Below are positions 61,205-64,000 of a stretch of 64,000 nt of DNA, in pieces. The position numbers and the translations under genes are program-made. The notes under the pieces are model-generated. The model saw nothing but the letters and a program-made list of their open reading frames with translations. It was not told where the DNA came from and ran no database searches. The DNA is from an uncultured Clostridia bacterium (GTDB lineage: Bacteria; Bacillota_A; Clostridia; TANB77; CAG-508), in assembly GCA_947624725.1 (NCBI GenBank), contig CANQLP010000002.1:79963-143962 (forward strand). Reading direction: 5' to 3'. Numbering within the stretch: position 1 is the stretch's first letter; every line of letters starts with the position of its first letter.

Positions 61205-62065
61205 ATGAATAGTAGTATTGTAACAACAGTACCTATGACTTTGATGGATGTTATTACATCTTATGCACAAGAATTATACGAAAATCCTTTTAAATTAATA
61301 GTCTTAATGCTTGATATTTTAATCGTAGTTTTTCTATGTATAAAATTATTTAAAATAGTAAAGGATTCAAGAGCATGGCAATTACTTAAAGGAATCTTCT
61401 TTATAATAATTGCGATGGGAATTAGTTCAATTTTGCATTTAAACATACTTAATTATATATTAACCTCTTTTGTAACATATGGAACAGTATTTGTTGTATT
61501 ATTCCAGCCAGAACTTAGACGCTCACTAGAAGAATTAGGAAGTAACAAGATTACTAGATTTTTCGGAATAGACAAAGATATTGAAACAAAAACGAAGGAA
61601 GAAATATATAAAATAGCAATAGCTACATTTGAGCTTTCCAAAGAGAAAACAGGGGCTTTAATAGTTCTTGAAAGAGATATAGAATTAAAAGATATAATAG
61701 CAAGTGGAGTTGTGATGGATTCAGAAATTTCACCACAATTACTTGTAAATATATTTGTGCCAAAAACGCCACTACATGATGGTGCAATAGTAATAAGTGG
61801 TGGTAGAATAAAAGCAGCAGCTTGTATGCTTCCTCTTGCAGGAGACAAAGACATTGCAAGAGAACTTGGAACAAGGCATAGAGCAGCAATTGGAATTTCA
61901 AAAGAGTCTGATGCAATTGCAATTGTCGTATCAGAAGAAACAGGAAAAGTATCAATTGCAAAGGATGGAACTTTGATTGCTGATGTAAAAGAAGAGGCAT
62001 TAAAAAAGATTCTTATAAAAAATTTAATTATGAAGACAAAAACAGATAAGAAAAATAGAGAATAG
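61205..62065 (+). CDS. cdaA: Diadenylate cyclase CdaA
   Basis: 286 residues from ATG 61205 (behind GGAGGTTTTT). Three N-terminal membrane helices, then the DAC domain with FVPKTPLHDGAIVISGG (DGA motif) and GTRHRAAIGISKESD (RHR motif). Makes cyclic di-AMP. It is usually followed by ybbR/cdaR and glmM; neither is here. Confidence 0.94.
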   Translation: MNSSIVTTVPMTLMDVITSYAQELYENPFKLIVLMLDILIVVFLCIKLFKIVKDSRAWQLLKGIFFIIIAMGISSILHLNILNYILTSFVTYGTVFVVLFQPELRRSLEELGSNKITRFFGIDKDIETKTKEEIYKIAIATFELSKEKTGALIVLERDIELKDIIASGVVMDSEISPQLLVNIFVPKTPLHDGAIVISGGRIKAAACMLPLAGDKDIARELGTRHRAAIGISKESDAIAIVVSEETGKVSIAKDGTLIADVKEEALKKILIKNLIMKTKTDKKNRE

Positions 62066-62140
62066 ATTTACATTATTTTCACAATAAAGACATAAAATAG
62101 GTGTAATATTAATACATAATTAAAAGAAAAGAGGGTCATT

Positions 62141-63343
62141 ATGGAAGAAAATAATAATAACAATACTTTTAAAAATGTTGGAGCAGTAAAAAGTAGCAAT
62201 AATAGTTTCGTAAAGTCTGTTATTCTACCAATTATAGCTGGAATAGTTGGAGCTGCACTAGCAATTGGAATATGCTTTGGTGTTCCAGAAGTAAGAGATA
62301 GGATTTTTTCAAAAACTTCATCATATGTAGAACCAAATACAACTACATCAAATAAATCTGAAATAGATATAACTGCAATTAATCTAGAAGATTATTCAAA
62401 AACCTCAATAGGAGTTGCAAATAAAATCTTACCATCAATAGTTGGTATTGAAATTCAGTACAATGTTAATTCATTTTTTGGAACTAGCACACAAACAGCA
62501 ACAGGTTCAGGAATAATCATTTCTGAGGATGGATACATACTTACAAATAACCATGTTGTAAGTGCTGGATCAAGTTCATCATATTATGAAGTATCAGATT
62601 CAAAAGCTGTAAAAGTTACCTTATATAATGATGAAACTGTTTATGATGCAAAAATTATAGGAAAAGATGATAAAACCGATTTAGCTGTTATAAAGATTGA
62701 TAAGACAGGACTTACAAAAGCAACATTTGGTGATTCTAATAAGGTACAAATTGGAGAATTTGCAATGGCAGTTGGTTGTCCACTTGGATTGAATACAACT
62801 GTAACTGCTGGAATAGTAAGTGCTGTAAATCGTGAAGTTGTAACATCAGATAATGAGAAATATATTGCAATACAAACTGATGCTGCAATTAATTCAGGAA
62901 ATAGTGGAGGAGCATTAGTTAATAGTAAAGGAGAAGTTATTGGAATTAATACTCTAAAACTTTCAGGAGAAGGAATAGAAGGAATAGGATTTGCAATTCC
63001 TATAAGTTCAACAACAAGTATAATTGATGAATTAATTGATCACAATAAAGTTATAAGACCATATATCGGAATTGAAGGAACAACAATGGATGAAGAAACA
63101 GCAAAGAGATATAATTTAGTTGAAGGAGTATATATTACATCTATTGAAAACTTTACAGCAGCACAAAAAGCAGGACTTAAAGTTGGAGATGTTATAACAG
63201 AGGTCGAGGGAGAAGAAATAGAGACAGTAGATGATATTAATGAAATAAAAGAAAGACATAAAATAGGTGATACAATAAAGATTAAGATATATAGAAATAA
63301 AGCATATATGGATATTGAGTTGACATTAGAAGAAGAACCTTAA
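62141..63343 (+). CDS. htrA: HtrA/DegP-like serine protease
   Basis: 400 residues. Cytoplasmic tail and one membrane helix (about 28-48). Trypsin-like domain: His in ILTNNHVVSAG, Asp in DKTDLAVIKI, Ser in NSGNSGGALV; C-terminal PDZ domain from RPYIGIEG. Outer-face quality control protease. Confidence 0.94.
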   Translation: MEENNNNNTFKNVGAVKSSNNSFVKSVILPIIAGIVGAALAIGICFGVPEVRDRIFSKTSSYVEPNTTTSNKSEIDITAINLEDYSKTSIGVANKILPSIVGIEIQYNVNSFFGTSTQTATGSGIIISEDGYILTNNHVVSAGSSSSYYEVSDSKAVKVTLYNDETVYDAKIIGKDDKTDLAVIKIDKTGLTKATFGDSNKVQIGEFAMAVGCPLGLNTTVTAGIVSAVNREVVTSDNEKYIAIQTDAAINSGNSGGALVNSKGEVIGINTLKLSGEGIEGIGFAIPISSTTSIIDELIDHNKVIRPYIGIEGTTMDEETAKRYNLVEGVYITSIENFTAAQKAGLKVGDVITEVEGEEIETVDDINEIKERHKIGDTIKIKIYRNKAYMDIELTLEEEP

Positions 63344-63370
63344 GATTAGTATAGTTTGTGAATTATATAA

Positions 63371-63412
63371 AAAGAAGAAATCAAATGTTGGATTTGGTTT
63401 CTTCTTTTTTGC
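63371..63412 (+). terminator. Terminator of htrA
   Basis: AAGAAGAAATC / GGTTTCTTCTT stem followed by T run. Confidence 0.75.
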
Positions 63413-63422
63413 ATTCTCATGA

Positions 63423-63647
63423 CTATTGTTTGGATTCAGAATATGGTTTTTTTTCATCAGTTAACCTTGCTATATAGTCAATGGATGTTTTGTAATATTT
63501 AGCAAATATTGCAATGGTATCTAGTGGAGGGATTCTTTCACCTTTTTCATATCTTATATATGAGTTTTTGGCAATGTATGCAATTTTAGCACATTGTTCT
63601 TGAGTTAAATCATGATCTTCCCTTAATTCTTTTAATCTAGTATTCAT
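63423..63647 (-). CDS. XRE-family repressor
   Basis: 74 residues, one HTH_3 domain (LKELREDHDLTQEQCAKIAY, ...YIRYEKGERIPPLDTI). Divergent from the prepilin gene, with an operator palindrome between. Small size matches phage-type or toxin-type repressors. Confidence 0.85.
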   Translation of the reverse strand: MNTRLKELREDHDLTQEQCAKIAYIAKNSYIRYEKGERIPPLDTIAIFAKYYKTSIDYIARLTDEKKPYSESKQ

Positions 63648-63678
63648 ACAGACCTCCTATAAAATTATTATACAAAAA

Positions 63679-63721
63679 TACTCCATTTGGGGTTGACAAA
63701 ATACCCCATATGGAGTACAAT
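63679..63721 (+). promoter_or_regulatory. Promoter overlapped by a repressor-type palindrome
   Basis: TTGACA (63693-63698), 17-base spacer, TACAAT (63716-63721). The inverted repeat TACTCCATTTGGGGT (63679-63693) / ACCCCATATGGAGTA (63703-63717), 14 of 15 matching, covers the -35 and the spacer. Well placed for control by the adjacent XRE protein. Confidence 0.8.
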
Positions 63722-63785
63722 AAATTTGCAAAATGATTTGTAATATTTTTTATTGATAGTGTAACCATTTTTTTGATGACTATTT

Positions 63786-63849
63786 ATGGGTGGAAATAAG
63801 AATAGTTTGGTTTTTTGGTTTGACTTTTTCTATTTTTATTTCCAGCCAT
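63786..63849 (+). promoter_or_regulatory. Leader hairpin upstream of the prepilin gene
   Basis: Long inverted repeat: TGGAAATAAGAATAG (63791-63805) / CTATTTTTATTTCCA (63830-63844), one mismatch, with ATGG/CCAT ends. The loop contains TTTGGTTTTTTGGTTT, complementary to several AAACCAAA copies around the downstream ribosome site. Confidence 0.65.
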
Positions 63850-63893
63850 AAGGAGTTAAAAAACCAAAGAAAGATAAGGAGGAAAACCAAACC

Positions 63894-64000
63894 ATGAAAA
63901 ACCAAAAACCAAACCAGGAAATCCTAAAGAAAGGAGAAAGACGGAATCACTCTAGTATCACTAATAATAGTCATCATAGTATTAATCATATTGACAGCAA
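63894..64000 (+). CDS. Type IV prepilin-like protein, 3' end outside window, with +1 CGG site
   Basis: ATG 63894 follows AAGGAGGAAAAC. The first 16 codons are charged (MKNQKPNQEILKKGER), then in-frame CGG 63942-63944. Dropping C 63942 gives GGA ATC ACT CTA GTA and the class III prepilin motif G-ITLVSLIIVIIVLIILTA, with the glycine being the signal-peptidase cleavage residue. Conventional reading gives a hydrophilic, implausible sequence. Partial at the window end. Confidence 0.8.
   Translation, partial: MKNQKPNQEILKKGERRNHSSITNNSHHSINHIDS

Overview
The window is AT-rich DNA (by eye around 30% G+C) from a low-GC Firmicute. Spore germination (gerA) genes, a YmxH-type sporulation protein, class D-like sortase, LexA, CdaA and the order of the S10-spc-alpha ribosomal operon all point to an endospore-forming, probably uncultured gut-type Clostridia. 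I cannot name the genus from sequence alone.

Layout. 1-6,200: a decayed type I restriction locus (hsdM, broken hsdS, a DUF4268 protein, and a broken PrrC/RloC-like ATPase). 6,500-10,900: a lipoprotein-like protein, a two-methylase/one-endonuclease type II restriction system and an FGE/SUMF1-like protein. 11,000-19,700: YmxH, a two-component system, a repeat protein and a leftward gerA operon. 20,100-36,300: housekeeping genes (alaS, dut, a sigma-like regulator, HIT, sortase, a TSCPD protein, flippase, lexA, dxs, a Lon-like protease, rimI-tsaB-tsaE, nagZ). 36,300-43,900: small accessory genes around tRNA-Gly and tRNA-Leu. 44,090-60,910: the ribosomal protein superoperon from rpsJ to rplQ with secY, adk, map, infA and rpoA; no L30 gene is seen. 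61,000-64,000: cdaA, htrA, and a repressor with a well-formed operator in front of a prepilin gene cut by the window end.

The main discovery is a recurrent +1 frame change. In 13 otherwise normal genes I find 20 places where the reading frame is restored by ignoring exactly one C, and in every case that C lies on the coding strand immediately before an in-frame glycine codon, so the ribosome meets an in-frame CGG followed by N (NNN-C-GGN). The genes include essential ones: secY (1 site), map (4), dxs (2), the walR-like response regulator (1), rimI (1), the Lon-like protease (2), gerAA (2), gerAC (2) and a prepilin (1, at the signal-cleavage glycine). Strand and phase both follow the gene, on both strands of the window, which is not how sequencing error or random mutation behaves. 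In the housekeeping genes I found no CGG used as ordinary arginine.

The same window carries a candidate decoder. The tRNA-Gly at 38,984-39,057 has anticodon UCC followed by G37 instead of the usual A37, so bases 34-37 read UCCG, the exact complement of the quadruplet CGGA (and CGGN by wobble), and its anticodon stem has a U30-C40 mismatch. I propose that this lineage reads the quadruplet CGGN as glycine, or slips +1 at an unreadable CGG onto GGN. Four short accessory genes with different codon use do carry in-frame CGG where arginine is the sensible reading; they look like recent arrivals and are the best test of the idea. A second novelty is a family of intergenic hairpin elements (four copies) whose stems differ in sequence but stay self-complementary.
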